The notes beneath the pieces were generated by a model. It did not search any database. It saw only the letters and a program-made list of their open reading frames with translations, and had not been told where the DNA came from. From assembly GCF_900176135.1 (NCBI RefSeq), contig NZ_FWWW01000055.1, forward strand, positions 62,001 through 126,000: 64,000 nucleotides of DNA. The letters are read 5' to 3'. The number at the start of each line of letters is the position of its first letter. The stretch's first letter is position 1. Source of the DNA: Hymenobacter roseosalivarius DSM 11622 (GTDB taxonomy: Bacteria > Bacteroidota > Bacteroidia > Cytophagales > Hymenobacteraceae). A program made the position numbers and the translations under genes. Below are positions 1 to 8,406 of the stretch, in pieces.

Positions 1-584
1 CTCCCGGCACCGCCAAAGCGGCTGGTACCGCTTACCAGATTCAGCCTCAGCTCAGCACCTTGGGCTGGGTAGGCAAAAAAGTAACCGGTGAGCACAACGG
101 CACCATTCAATTCAAAGAAGGCAATGTACTGGTGCGCGGCAACCAATTGGTAGGCGGTACTTTCGTAGTCGATATGAACTCGCTGAAAGTAGTGGACCTG
201 ACGGATGCCGACAGCAACGGCAAATTGCTAGGTCACCTGAAGGCTGATGACTTCTTCGGCACGGAGAAAAACCCTACGGCTACCCTCAAAATCACGAACA
301 TCACCCCCATCAAGGGTGCTGCTGCTGATGCCAACAACGCCACTATCACCGGCGACCTGACTATCAAAGGCATCACCAAGCCCATCACCTTCCCTGCCAA
401 AGTAGGCGTGAAGAACGGGTTGGCTGCCGCCACGGGCGTTGCCACCATCGACCGCACCAAGTACGACATCAAGTACGGCTCGAAATCCTTCTTCGAAGGT
501 ATCGGCGACAAGGCTATCTACGACGAGTTCACGCTGAGCTTCAACGTTATTGCCAAAAAAGGCAACGGCGTTGCTGCTAACTAA
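1..584 (+). CDS. YceI family protein (5' end cut by window)
   Basis: The frame is open from base 3 to a TAA at 582-584, so the start codon and any signal peptide lie before the window. About 193 residues are visible. The visible protein matches the YceI family, which are periplasmic lipocalin-like beta-barrels that bind polyisoprenoid or other hydrophobic ligands. Family hallmarks seen are the opening QIQPQLSTLGWVGKKVTG, the segment DFFGTEKNPTATLKIT, and the LTIKGITKPITFPAKV strand pair. The C-terminus ends in the usual FxLSFNV strand. A strong terminator follows within 25 bases. Family call is firm; ligand unknown. Confidence 0.93.
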   Translation, partial: PGTAKAAGTAYQIQPQLSTLGWVGKKVTGEHNGTIQFKEGNVLVRGNQLVGGTFVVDMNSLKVVDLTDADSNGKLLGHLKADDFFGTEKNPTATLKITNITPIKGAAADANNATITGDLTIKGITKPITFPAKVGVKNGLAAATGVATIDRTKYDIKYGSKSFFEGIGDKAIYDEFTLSFNVIAKKGNGVAAN

Positions 585-606
585 GTAGCCTCAGTTCTTA
601 ATAATG

Positions 607-642
607 AAAAAGCCCCCCAGACCTATTCTGGGGGGCTTTTTT
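607..642. terminator. Bidirectional rho-independent terminator
   Basis: A run of A, then stem GCCCCCCAG (612-620), a 7-base loop, CTGGGGGGC (628-636) and six T. It serves the YceI gene on + and the convergent gene on -, whose stop codon overlaps the last T. The stem has the window-wide CCCCCCAG/CTGGGGGG core. Confidence 0.95.
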
Positions 643-1198
643 AGTCTGGGATTACCAGCTCGTGCGGTAGCTCGAAGCGCAGATTGCGGCTTTTGCTGCG
701 GTTGTGCAGCTGGGTTAGAAAATCGTCCAGTTCCGCTTTGTATTCCAGCCACAGGTCTTCGTGCAGGTTGATGAGCACGAGCTGCACGGCGCGGGTTGTC
801 ATGCGGGCGGTACTGACGTAAAACCCGTTGTAGGGACTGTCGAACTGGCCCGTGTAGTTATCAAAAATCAGGCGTAAGGTGTAGAGTATCAGGTCAATTT
901 CCAGGCGCTTGTCTTTAGTGATGCGGCGGGCGCGGGCGGTTTCTTTGGTGGCTTTGCTCAGCGCCTTGTTGAGGCTGCGGTTGAGCAGGCGGCCCGTTAC
1001 GGCCACGTTGAACAGCTCGTGAATGCGGTCGGCGGTTTGCTCGTATACCTGCTCTACGGTCACGTCGGGCAGCAGCTCGAAGGCAAAGGTTTCGTAAAGC
1101 TCCGCGTCGCGGCGCACGGCGCGCAGCAGCAAGGCTTCCTTTTCCTTGTCGGGGAGCTGCTTAAGGGCTTTTTTAAAGTCGGTGGAAGGAACGGGCAT
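641..1198 (-). CDS. Conserved hypothetical protein, 185 aa
   Basis: A soluble, charged, mainly helical protein with no signal peptide or membrane segment. It opens with a K/E-rich helix (DFKKALKQLPDKEKEALLLRAV) and has a basic stretch near residues 85-100 (SKATKETARARRITKDKRLE), followed by an aromatic segment (LIFDNYTGQFDSPYNGFYVS). The opening segment recalls sigma-factor region 4-type 'LPxxxREALLLR' sequences, but there is no recognisable helix-turn-helix, so I assign no function. The ATG at 1198 sits just before a 26-bp inverted repeat. Convergent with YceI. Confidence 0.8.
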   Translation of the reverse strand: MPVPSTDFKKALKQLPDKEKEALLLRAVRRDAELYETFAFELLPDVTVEQVYEQTADRIHELFNVAVTGRLLNRSLNKALSKATKETARARRITKDKRLEIDLILYTLRLIFDNYTGQFDSPYNGFYVSTARMTTRAVQLVLINLHEDLWLEYKAELDDFLTQLHNRSKSRNLRFELPHELVIPD

Positions 1199-1214
1199 CG
1201 ACGCGTTGCTTGGG

Positions 1215-1326
1215 AAATGGTGAAATAGTGAAATGGTGAGTGGTGAGTTTGCTGTTCTAGGTGTTCGCGCTTATGTGGTCTGCGCCTCAAGAACGTCAAA
1301 CTCACCATTTCACTATTTCACCATTT
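1215..1326. repeat. Perfect 26-bp inverted repeat with 60-bp loop
   Basis: Arms 1215-1240 and 1301-1326 are exact reverse complements, built from the repeated unit AAATGGTGAAATAGTG. A second short copy of the unit (GGTGAGTTT, 1242-1250) pairs with 1298-1306, giving alternative foldings. It lies between divergent genes. Confidence 0.85.
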
Positions 1327-1410
1327 TATTTCGCGAAACGAATCTGCCCGCATGGTGGTTATACTAGGCCGGTGCAGGCCCAAATCTGCGCCTTTTTCCT
1401 TGATAATCCG

Positions 1411-1418
1411 TACTTTTG
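1411..1418 (+). promoter_or_regulatory. Bacteroidota -7 box TACTTTTG before clpS
   Basis: TACTTTTG matches the TAnnTTTG -7 element of the Bacteroidota housekeeping sigma factor. It ends 4 bases before the clpS ATG, so the transcript would start at or next to the start codon. No convincing -33 TTG at the right spacing. Confidence 0.6.
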
Positions 1419-1422
1419 CGCC

Positions 1423-1704
1423 ATGAACACCAAGCCGCAGATTGACTATAATGAGGACGTTTTACTACTCGAAGAAACCATCGATGTTCGCGACCTAATC
1501 GTGTACAACGATGATGTGAACACCTTCGACCACGTAATCAAAACCCTCATTGACGTGTGCGGGCACGAGCCCGAGCAGGCCGAGCAATGCACCCTGCTGA
1601 TTCACTATAAAGGCCAGTGCACCGTAAAGCACGGCGCCTACGATGAGCTGGCTGGTATGTGCACTGCCATCCACGACCGCGGTATCTCGGCCGATATTCT
1701 TTAA
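1423..1704 (+). CDS. clpS: ATP-dependent Clp protease adaptor ClpS
   Basis: A 93-residue protein matching ClpS, the adaptor that recognises N-degron substrates and delivers them to ClpAP/ClpCP. The acidic N-terminal tail precedes the core DLIVYNDDVNTFDHVIKTL, which carries the conserved NDD...T/F substrate-pocket motif. It continues with LIHYKGQCTVKHGAYDELAG, equivalent to the family's H..G....G....AE region. Length is typical. The ATG at 1423 was chosen over in-frame upstream sequence because the ClpS fold begins there and the promoter box lies directly in front. Homology is clear; the N-degron pocket is inferred from family. Confidence 0.9.
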   Translation: MNTKPQIDYNEDVLLLEETIDVRDLIVYNDDVNTFDHVIKTLIDVCGHEPEQAEQCTLLIHYKGQCTVKHGAYDELAGMCTAIHDRGISADIL

Positions 1705-1795
1705 GGTGCTGTTTCAGAGTGAGCTAGTGAGGTAGTAAGCCTACAGTTTATTTAAACTCAGCATAGCGGCACATTATTCCCTAGCCCATTACTAC

Positions 1796-2404
1796 ATGGA
1801 ATTCCCTTCCAAACTGATAGAAAACGCCGTGGCGGAGCTTTCCAAGCTGCCCGGTATTGGCCGCAAAACGGCTTTGCGCCTGGCACTGCACCTGCTCAAG
1901 GCGGAAAGCGACAACACCGCCTCCCTGGCGGAGGCACTGGCCAAAATGCGCTTCGAAATCACATATTGCCATACTTGCCATAACATTGCCGATACGGAGG
2001 AGTGCAGCATTTGCGCCAATAAGCTGCGCGACCACGCCATAGTATGCGTCGTATCGGACATTCGTGACGTGATTGCTATTGAGAATACCAGTCAGTATCA
2101 GGGCGTATATCACGTACTGGGGGGCGTTATTTCCCCCATTGAAGGCATTGGCCCTTCCGATTTGCAGATTGACTCCTTGCTCAAGCGTATTCCTGAATCG
2201 GAAATCAAAGAAGTTATCCTCGCCATCAGCCCTACGATGGAAGGCGATACTACAGCTTTTTACCTCACGCGCAAGCTGCGCGAGTTTGCCGACGTGCACA
2301 TCAGCAGCATTGCCCGCGGTATCCCCGTGGGGGGCGAGTTGGAGTACGCCGACGAAATAACCCTGGGCCGCAGCATCGTGGAGCGGCAGCGCCAGGCGCG
2401 GTAG
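1796..2404 (+). CDS. recR: Recombination mediator RecR
   Basis: 202 residues, full length for RecR, which works with RecO (and RecF) to load RecA on gapped DNA. Visible parts are the N-terminal helix-hairpin-helix (LSKLPGIGRKTALRLALHLL), the C4 zinc finger (CHTCHNIADTEECSIC, residues about 59-74) and the Toprim domain (CVVSDIRDVIAIENT through YHVLGGVISPIEGIGP, then the PTMEGDTTAFYL segment). The ATG is preceded by a short AT-rich spacer with no obvious Shine-Dalgarno. Ordinary gene; very confident. Confidence 0.98.
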   Translation: MEFPSKLIENAVAELSKLPGIGRKTALRLALHLLKAESDNTASLAEALAKMRFEITYCHTCHNIADTEECSICANKLRDHAIVCVVSDIRDVIAIENTSQYQGVYHVLGGVISPIEGIGPSDLQIDSLLKRIPESEIKEVILAISPTMEGDTTAFYLTRKLREFADVHISSIARGIPVGGELEYADEITLGRSIVERQRQAR

Positions 2405-2425
2405 CCGGCTGGGGGGCTTTTTTGA

Positions 2426-2486
2426 GGCGTGGTCCTACGACTTCCGCGGAGCGGTGCTACGACAGAAAAAGTCGTAGCGCCACGCC
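2426..2486. repeat. Intergenic palindrome, GTGG-CCTACGAC family
   Basis: Arms GGCGTGGTCCTACGAC (2426-2441) and GTCGTAGCGCCACGCC (2471-2486) pair with two mismatches. The arm resembles hairpins at 31665-31697, 62597-62628 and 62671-62702, so this is one member of a dispersed family. A lone GGGGGGCTTTTTT (2411-2423) just after recR may add termination. Confidence 0.8.
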
Positions 2487-2621
2487 ATTCCACATTCCAG
2501 ACAGTACAAAGAGTTTGTCTCCTGCGGCAAGCCTTTTTTATGCTAGCGCGGAAATCTGAATCTGAGGATGCGGTTTAGTCCGTAACTTTCCCGGCCCCTC
2601 TTACTCCCGCTGCCGCCCGCC

Positions 2622-4592
2622 GTGAAGCTCTCCATTATCATTGTCAACTACAACGTCAGCTATTTTCTGAGCCAGACGCTGTTGTCGGTGCGGCGGGCCT
2701 TGCAAAAGCTGGATGCCCCGGCGGAGGTATTTGTGGTTGATAATAACTCCGTGGATGGCTCCGTAGCAATGGTTCGGGCGCGGTTTCCGGAGGTTATCCT
2801 GCTGGAAAACAAACACAACCCTGGTTTTGCCAAGGCAAACAACCAAGCCATACGGCAGGCGCGGGGCGAGTATATCCTACTGCTTAATCCCGATACGGTA
2901 GTAGAGGAGGACACTTTCCGGGCCTGCTGCGAATTTCTGGACGAGCACCCCGAGGGCGGCGGATTAGGCGTGAAAATGCTGGATGGCCAAGGAAAGTTCT
3001 TGCCCGAAAGCAAGCGCGGCTTGCCCACACCACGGGTAGCTTTCTATAAAGTTTTTGGGCTCGCAGCGCTGTTTCCAGGTTCGCGCACGTTTGGCCGCTA
3101 CCACCTGTGTTACCTCGACAAAGACCAAACCCACGAAGTAGATGTGCTGAGTGGAGCCTTTATGCTGCTGCGCAAAAGCGCCCTGGATGCCGTTGGCTTG
3201 CTCGATGAAGATTACTTCATGTACGGCGAGGACATTGACCTGTCGTATCGGCTCACGCGTGGGGGGTGGAAAAACTATTATTTTCCCGGCACCCGCATCA
3301 TTCACTACAAAGGCGAAAGCACGAAGCGCACGAGCGTCAACTACGTGTTCGTATTCTACCGGGCCATGATTGTGTTTGCCCGTAAGCATTTCGCCCCCAA
3401 TCAGGCTGGGATTTTCTCCCTGCTCATTCACTTGGCTATCTGGCTGCGCGCGGGCCTAGCCGTCGGGCGCCGCGTTCTTACCAGCATTGTGCCCATTCTG
3501 CTGGATGCCGGGCTGCTTTACGGGGGCATGTATCTGCTGAAGAACTACTGGGAGGAGTATCAAAAGCAGGGGCCTGCCGATTATCCATCACCGCTGATGG
3601 AGGTGGTAGTGCCGGCTTACGTGCTGGTGTGGCTGGGTTGCGCCTACCTCAGCGGCAGCTACGATAAGCCTTTCAGAGCTTGGCGTATCGTTCGGGGCAT
3701 CGTGGTAGGTACGGTGCTTATTTCGGCCGGCTCCAATTTTCTGGAATCTTACCGCTATTCCAATGCCCTGATTCTATTGGGGGGCTTTTGGAGCATAGTC
3801 GTACTCATCGGGCGGCGGCTAATCAGCCATGTGATGCGCCACCGCAACCTGCGCCTCATGCAAAGCCACCAGAAAAATATTGCCATCGTGGGGTCGGCGG
3901 AGGAAAGCCGGCGGGTGCGCCACCTACTCGAAACGGCCAGGGTGCAGGCGAGCATCGTGGGCTACGTAACCCCCGTGCCCGACCCCGCCGCCCCGCCAAG
4001 CCGCTATTTACTCGGGCAGCTACATCAGCTCGATGAAATCATTCGGATTCATGCCCTTGATGAGCTGATTTTCTGCGGTAAAGATTTGTCGGCGACCCGC
4101 ATCATTTCCCTCATGATCCGGCTGCCGCAATACCCACCGGTCGCCTACAAGATCCTGCCCGAAGACAGCGAATACATCATCGGCAGCTCCTCGAAAGATG
4201 CGCCCGGCGAGTATTATGCCCTCGATATTGCCCTGAACCTGTTTCAGCCCCAGCGCGCCCGTACCAAGCGCCTGCTTGATGTGCTTACCAGTCTGGGGTT
4301 GCTGCTCGCGGCCCCGGCGCTGGTGTGGTTTGCGCTGGAAAAAGTGGGCTATCTGCGCAACTGCCTGCGCGTGTTGGTGGGCCGCCGCACCTGGGTAGGC
4401 CTGCGCCACACCGACGCCTCGCGCCGCACCACGCCCGCCGTGCTCTCGCCCGCCGACGCTACCGACACCGTCGCCGCGCCCCTGCCCGAGGCTACCCGCC
4501 GCCGACTCGAGCTGCTCTACGCCAAAGACTACACGCCTTCTACTGATCTTAATATTCTGGTACGGCGCTTTCGATGGCTGGGGCAGGAGTAG
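2622..4592 (+). CDS. Glycosyltransferase family 2 fused to a degenerate polyprenyl sugar-phosphotransferase
   Basis: 656 residues in two parts. Residues 1 to about 260 are a GT2 (GT-A fold) rhamnosyl/glycosyltransferase: SIIIVNYNVSYFL, FVVDNNSVDGS, the nucleotide/metal motif LLLNPDTVV near 92, and the acceptor motif EDIDLSYRLTRGGW. About five membrane segments follow (270-400), then a Rossmann-like segment (NIAIVGSAEESRRV). Last comes a short piece resembling the ends of bacterial sugar transferases (KRLLDVLTSLGLLLAAPAL and VLVGRRTWVGL) without the central catalytic region, suggesting this half anchors the enzyme at the membrane. Start is GTG at 2622; TAACTTTC lies upstream. Likely acts in cell-surface polysaccharide assembly (inference). 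Confidence 0.85.
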   Translation: MKLSIIIVNYNVSYFLSQTLLSVRRALQKLDAPAEVFVVDNNSVDGSVAMVRARFPEVILLENKHNPGFAKANNQAIRQARGEYILLLNPDTVVEEDTFRACCEFLDEHPEGGGLGVKMLDGQGKFLPESKRGLPTPRVAFYKVFGLAALFPGSRTFGRYHLCYLDKDQTHEVDVLSGAFMLLRKSALDAVGLLDEDYFMYGEDIDLSYRLTRGGWKNYYFPGTRIIHYKGESTKRTSVNYVFVFYRAMIVFARKHFAPNQAGIFSLLIHLAIWLRAGLAVGRRVLTSIVPILLDAGLLYGGMYLLKNYWEEYQKQGPADYPSPLMEVVVPAYVLVWLGCAYLSGSYDKPFRAWRIVRGIVVGTVLISAGSNFLESYRYSNALILLGGFWSIVVLIGRRLISHVMRHRNLRLMQSHQKNIAIVGSAEESRRVRHLLETARVQASIVGYVTPVPDPAAPPSRYLLGQLHQLDEIIRIHALDELIFCGKDLSATRIISLMIRLPQYPPVAYKILPEDSEYIIGSSSKDAPGEYYALDIALNLFQPQRARTKRLLDVLTSLGLLLAAPALVWFALEKVGYLRNCLRVLVGRRTWVGLRHTDASRRTTPAVLSPADATDTVAAPLPEATRRRLELLYAKDYTPSTDLNILVRRFRWLGQE

Positions 4593-4640
4593 GGGATTGC
4601 CCGTCGTTGCTTATCCCCAATAGCATCCGTACTTTACCAG

Positions 4641-4648
4641 TACTTTTG
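4641..4648 (+). promoter_or_regulatory. -7 box TACTTTTG before the aminotransferase
   Basis: Exact TAnnTTTG match 24 bases before the ATG at 4673. It also explains why the long in-frame N-terminal extension (from 4574) is not used: it would lie upstream of the promoter. Confidence 0.55.
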
Positions 4649-4672
4649 TGCACCCACAAAGCTCCCCACTCT

Positions 4673-5893
4673 ATGTCCGCTTCCGCTACGCTCGCTGCTA
4701 CGTTTCTCTCTGATCGCATCAGCGCTCTGCAAGAGTCGCAGACTATTGCGATGGCCAAAAAATCGCGTGAATTAGCCGCTCAAGGGCATAACGTAATTAA
4801 CCTAAGCTTCGGCGAGCCGGATTTTCAAACGCCCCAGTACATCAAGGACGCCGCCAAGCGCGCCCTCGACGAAGGCTACACCAAGTACACACCCGTGCCC
4901 GGCTACGTAGAGCTGCGCCAGGCCATTGCCGACAAGCTACGCCGCGAAAACCGCCTCGAGTATCAGTGTGAGAACATCGTGGTGAGTACGGGCGCGAAGC
5001 AGGCTTTGGCCAATGCGGTGATGAGCATGGTAAATCCCGGCGAGGAGGTCATTGTGCTGGCCCCGTACTGGGTGAGCTACGAGGAAATGGTGCGCCTGGC
5101 CGAGGGAGTTTCGGTGCGCGTGATGGGCTCACTGGAAAACGACTATAAAGCCACGGCAGCTCAAATTGAGGAGGCCATTACGCCGCGCACCAAACTTATT
5201 ATGTACTCGTCGCCCTGCAATCCCACGGGCGCGGTGTTCTCGCGTGAGGAGCTAGCTGATATAGCGGCCGTACTGGCGCGTCACCCCCAGGTATTTGCTA
5301 TTGCCGACGAGATTTATGAGTACATCAACTTCGAGGGCGAGCATGTGAGCTTAGCTGAGTTTGATGAGATAAAAGACCAGGTGATTACCGTAAACGGGTT
5401 TTCTAAAGGCTACGCCATGACGGGCTGGCGCGTGGGCTACCTGGCCGCGCGCAAGGAAATTGCTGGCGCCTGCGAGAAAATGCAGAGCCAGATTACCTCG
5501 GGTACCTGCTCCATTGCCCAACGCGCCGCCCTGGCAGCCCTGGAAGGTGGCCGTAGCTCCGCCGACGAGATGGTAACCGCCTACCACCGTCGCCGCGACC
5601 TGGTATTAAAGCTGGTGAAGGAAATTCCGGGTTTCAAGACGCCAACGCCGGCCGGTGCTTTCTACGTTTTCCCGGATGTGAGCGCCTATTTCGGCAAAAA
5701 AGCCCCCCAAGGGGAGACCATCGAAAACGCTACCGATCTGGCCATGTTTCTACTGAACGATGCGCACGTGGCCGCCGTCACGGGTGAGGCGTTTGGAGCG
5801 CCTAACTGCATGCGTTTTAGTACCGCGGCCGCTGATGAGAAGCTACGCGAAGCCTTCATTCGCATAAAAGATAGTCTGGAAAAGCTGGTGTAG
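4673..5893 (+). CDS. Pyridoxal phosphate-dependent aminotransferase, aspartate class I
   Basis: 406 residues, typical of class I aspartate/aromatic aminotransferases that swap amino groups between L-aspartate and 2-oxoglutarate in the cytoplasm. Visible elements: INLSFGEPDFQTP near the N-terminus, YTPVPGYVELRQAI, STGAKQALANAV, the SSPCNPTGAVFS loop, IADEIYEYI with the PLP-pyridine aspartate, and the Schiff-base lysine in VNGFSKGYAMTGWRVGY. C-terminal arginine region MRFSTAAADEKLREA. ATG 4673 gives the family N-terminus (LSDRISALQESQTIAMA). Substrate could be broader than aspartate. Stop codon overlaps the left arm of a palindrome. Confidence 0.93.
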   Translation: MSASATLAATFLSDRISALQESQTIAMAKKSRELAAQGHNVINLSFGEPDFQTPQYIKDAAKRALDEGYTKYTPVPGYVELRQAIADKLRRENRLEYQCENIVVSTGAKQALANAVMSMVNPGEEVIVLAPYWVSYEEMVRLAEGVSVRVMGSLENDYKATAAQIEEAITPRTKLIMYSSPCNPTGAVFSREELADIAAVLARHPQVFAIADEIYEYINFEGEHVSLAEFDEIKDQVITVNGFSKGYAMTGWRVGYLAARKEIAGACEKMQSQITSGTCSIAQRAALAALEGGRSSADEMVTAYHRRRDLVLKLVKEIPGFKTPTPAGAFYVFPDVSAYFGKKAPQGETIENATDLAMFLLNDAHVAAVTGEAFGAPNCMRFSTAAADEKLREAFIRIKDSLEKLV

Positions 5894-5996
5894 CGCGGTG
5901 AAGCTTCCGCTTCGCGTCTCGTTGAACGACAGGCACTGGGGGGCTTTTTTTGCCAACTTCAGCAACGAAACGCGAAGCAGAAGCTTCGCGCTACAC
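5889..5996. repeat. Intergenic palindrome with GTTGAACGAC core
   Basis: Left arm 5889-5925 (GTGTAGCGCGGTGAAGCTTC...) and right arm 5964-5996 (...AAGCTTCGCGCTACAC) are near-complementary with a few mismatches and a 2-base bulge. The left arm begins inside the aminotransferase stop codon. The loop holds GTTGAACGACAG (shared with the element at 12146-12257) and a lone CTGGGGGGCTTTTTTT. Confidence 0.8.
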
Positions 5997-6056
5997 CGCG
6001 CCGTAAACAACGATTCACTAACCGAAGGACAGCGGAGCTAAGCTGGAGCTTGGTGT

Positions 6057-6064
6057 TACCTTTG
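6057..6064 (+). promoter_or_regulatory. -7 box TACCTTTG before heptose kinase
   Basis: TAnnTTTG match 27 bases upstream of the ATG at 6092. It argues against the TTG start at 6050, which would lie upstream of the box. Confidence 0.55.
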
Positions 6065-6091
6065 CGGCTTCCTTCGTCGAAAGTCGTAAAA

Positions 6092-7132
6092 ATGCCCCCC
6101 ACCGTACCGCCTAGCTCGCTGCCCGAATTATTTGCTGCTTTCAACCGCCTCACGGTACTCATTGTGGGCGACGTGATGCTGGATGCCTACGTCTGGGGCA
6201 AGGCCGGCCGCATTTCGCCCGAGGCGCCCGTGCCCATCGTGCATGTGAGCCGCACCGAGCAGCGCCTCGGTGGGGCCGCCAACGTGGCCCTGAATGTGCA
6301 GGCCCTGGGCGCAACGCCCTTGTTGTGCGCGGTGGTAGGCCAGGACACGGGCGGCGACCAGCTGCTTGATTTATTGAAAGGAAAAAGCCTGTCGGCGGAA
6401 GGCATCGTGCGCAGCCCCGCTCGGCCAACGACGGTGAAGCAACGTATACTGGCTGCCGGTCAGCACCTGCTGCGCATCGACTCGGAAGTAGAAACGGACC
6501 TGAACGCCGCCGAAGCCGCCGCTCTCACTGCCTGCTACGAAGCCCTGTTGCCCCAGGCCGACGTCGTGATATTCGAGGACTACGACAAAGGCGTGCTCAA
6601 CGAAGCCCTGATTCAGCACTTCATCGCCCAAGCCCGGCAGCGCAACATCCCAACTGTCGTTGACCCCAAGCGCAAAAACTTTCTGGCCTACCGCTATTGT
6701 ACCCTTTTCAAGCCCAACCTAAAAGAGCTGCGCGAAGGCCTGAAGCTGGATTTTGACGACACCGCCGCCGCCCGCCCGCAGTTTGAGGCCGCCGTCCAGC
6801 GCCTGCGTGAGCTACTGACGCCCGTCATTATTTTGGTTACTCTCTCCGAGCGCGGCATATTCAGCGACGCTCTTGCTACCGGCCGCACCTATATTCCTGC
6901 CCACCTGCGTGCCATTTCTGACGTGTCCGGGGCCGGCGACACGGTGATTAGCATTGCCGCTTTATGCGTGGCTTTGGGTTTGCCGGCACCTGCGTTGGCT
7001 GCCCTGGCAAACCTGGGTGGCGGCTTGGTCTGCGAACAAGTTGGCGTAGTGCCGATTGAGAAGCAGCGGCTGCTGGAAGAAGCCCAGGAAGCAGGGCTGA
7101 TGGGAGCTGTCATGCAAGCCCGTTCGGCTTAG
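6092..7132 (+). CDS. rfaE1: D-glycero-beta-D-manno-heptose-7-phosphate kinase (HldE kinase domain)
   Basis: 346 residues of the PfkB/ribokinase fold corresponding to the kinase half of E. coli HldE, which phosphorylates heptose-7-phosphate at C1 for LPS core heptose synthesis. Motifs: LIVGDVMLDAYVWGKAGRISPEAPVP (read as two parts), RLGGAANVALNVQALGA, VDPKRKNFLAYR, KPNLKEL, and the anion-hole/base motif DVSGAGDTVIS with catalytic Asp. The adenylyltransferase half of bifunctional HldE is absent, as in many Bacteroidota where it is a separate gene; none is present nearby. ATG 6092 carries the GCCCCCC word as its second to fourth codons. Confidence 0.9.
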   Translation: MPPTVPPSSLPELFAAFNRLTVLIVGDVMLDAYVWGKAGRISPEAPVPIVHVSRTEQRLGGAANVALNVQALGATPLLCAVVGQDTGGDQLLDLLKGKSLSAEGIVRSPARPTTVKQRILAAGQHLLRIDSEVETDLNAAEAAALTACYEALLPQADVVIFEDYDKGVLNEALIQHFIAQARQRNIPTVVDPKRKNFLAYRYCTLFKPNLKELREGLKLDFDDTAAARPQFEAAVQRLRELLTPVIILVTLSERGIFSDALATGRTYIPAHLRAISDVSGAGDTVISIAALCVALGLPAPALAALANLGGGLVCEQVGVVPIEKQRLLEEAQEAGLMGAVMQARSA

Positions 7133-7168
7133 GGGTGAATTAGGGTAGAAAACGAAATGAGTACCTAC

Positions 7169-7202
7169 AAAAAGCCCCCAGTAATTTACTGGGGGGCTTT
7201 TT
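7169..7202. terminator. Bidirectional terminator
   Basis: AAAAA, stem GCCCCCAGTA / TACTGGGGGGC with a tiny loop, then TTTTT. Located between the convergent heptose kinase and hemE genes. Confidence 0.93.
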
Positions 7203-7214
7203 GTAGCGTCAAAT

Positions 7215-8261
7215 TTATATCTGCCCTTCCCGCGCCAGGGCGCTGAACTCTTTCACCGTGTCGATAAACACACGCACGCTGGCCGGGTCGGTGTCGGGGT
7301 ACACGCCGTGGCCGAGGTTGGCGATGTGGCGCTGAGGACCAAAGTGGCGCAGCATTTCGATGGTGGCCGCCTGCACCTGCTCCGGGGAACCGTAGAGGGC
7401 ACAGGGGTCGAGGTTGCCTTGCAGCGTATGGTTGTCGCCGATGATGGTACGGGCCGTGCGTGGGTCCTGGTTCCAGTCGAGGCCGATGGTCTGGCAATCA
7501 AGTTGGGCGAAATCTTCGAGGGCGAAAAAAGCGCCTTTGGCAAACACTGTTACGGGCACATTGGGCAGCGCCGCACAGATTTGGGCGATGTAACGGGTGC
7601 TGAACTCACGGTAATGATTGGGGGGCAAAATGCCGGCCCAAGAGTCGAATACCTGAATGAGGTTGGCGCCGGCTTGCACCTGGGCTTGCAGGTAGGCAAT
7701 GGTGGTAGCCGTAATTTTCTCCAATAGCTGGTGAGCCAGCGCCGGCTCGGCGTACAGCATGCGCCGGGCTTTGGAGAAAGTTTTGGAGCCGTGGCCCTCC
7801 ACCATATAGGCCAGAATGGTCCAGGGCGCGCCGGCAAACCCGATGAGCGGCACCCGGCCGTTCAGCGCCCGCTTGGTCACGCGAATGGCCTCCAGCACGT
7901 AGCCCAGCCCCTCCTCGGGGTCGGTCACGCGCAGCTTCCGCACGTCGGCGGCCGAGCGGATGGTTTCGGGAAAAAGCGGGCCGCGGGCCTCTACCATCTC
8001 ATAGGTAAGCCCCATGGCGTCGGGCACCACCAGGATATCGGAGAAGATGATGGCGGCATCCACGTCGAGCGCGTCTACGGGCTGAATGGTGACTTCGGCG
8101 GCCAGCTCAGGCGTTTCTACCAGCTCCTTGAAGCCGCTGAGGCGGGCGCGCAGGGCGCGGTATTCGGGCAGAATGCGGCCGGCCTGGCGCATGAGCCACA
8201 CGGGCGTACGCTCGGTTTGTTCGCCGCGGGCGGCCCGAAGTAAGAGGTCGTTTTTGATCAC
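7215..8261 (-). CDS. hemE: Uroporphyrinogen decarboxylase HemE
   Basis: 348 residues. HemE removes four carboxyl groups from uroporphyrinogen III to give coproporphyrinogen III in the cytoplasmic haem pathway. Signature sequences: [16 protein letters not shown] (substrate-binding arginines), [15 protein letters not shown] (active-site Asp), the [16 protein letters not shown] motif, and C-terminal [22 protein letters not shown]. The start is GTG at 8261 ([14 protein letters not shown]), matching the family N-terminus. A -7 box lies at 8333-8340, about 70 bases upstream. No other haem genes adjoin. Confidence 0.98.
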   Translation of the reverse strand: MIKNDLLLRAARGEQTERTPVWLMRQAGRILPEYRALRARLSGFKELVETPELAAEVTIQPVDALDVDAAIIFSDILVVPDAMGLTYEMVEARGPLFPETIRSAADVRKLRVTDPEEGLGYVLEAIRVTKRALNGRVPLIGFAGAPWTILAYMVEGHGSKTFSKARRMLYAEPALAHQLLEKITATTIAYLQAQVQAGANLIQVFDSWAGILPPNHYREFSTRYIAQICAALPNVPVTVFAKGAFFALEDFAQLDCQTIGLDWNQDPRTARTIIGDNHTLQGNLDPCALYGSPEQVQAATIEMLRHFGPQRHIANLGHGVYPDTDPASVRVFIDTVKEFSALAREGQI

Positions 8262-8332
8262 GGATTTTGCTGATTAAGCAGGTTTCACAGATACAAATAT
8301 TGATTGGCGAATCTGGTTTATAAGCTGCCGGG

Positions 8333-8340
8333 CAAAGATA
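8333..8340 (-). promoter_or_regulatory. -7 box TATCTTTG for hemE
   Basis: Minus-strand TATCTTTG, an exact TAnnTTTG match, giving hemE a leader of roughly 65 bases. Confidence 0.5.
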
Positions 8341-8406
8341 GGATATCTGTTTTGCCTCATGGCTTACAGGCAGCGGCTTCTTGAGTGCTTATCGAACAGC
8401 TAATTC

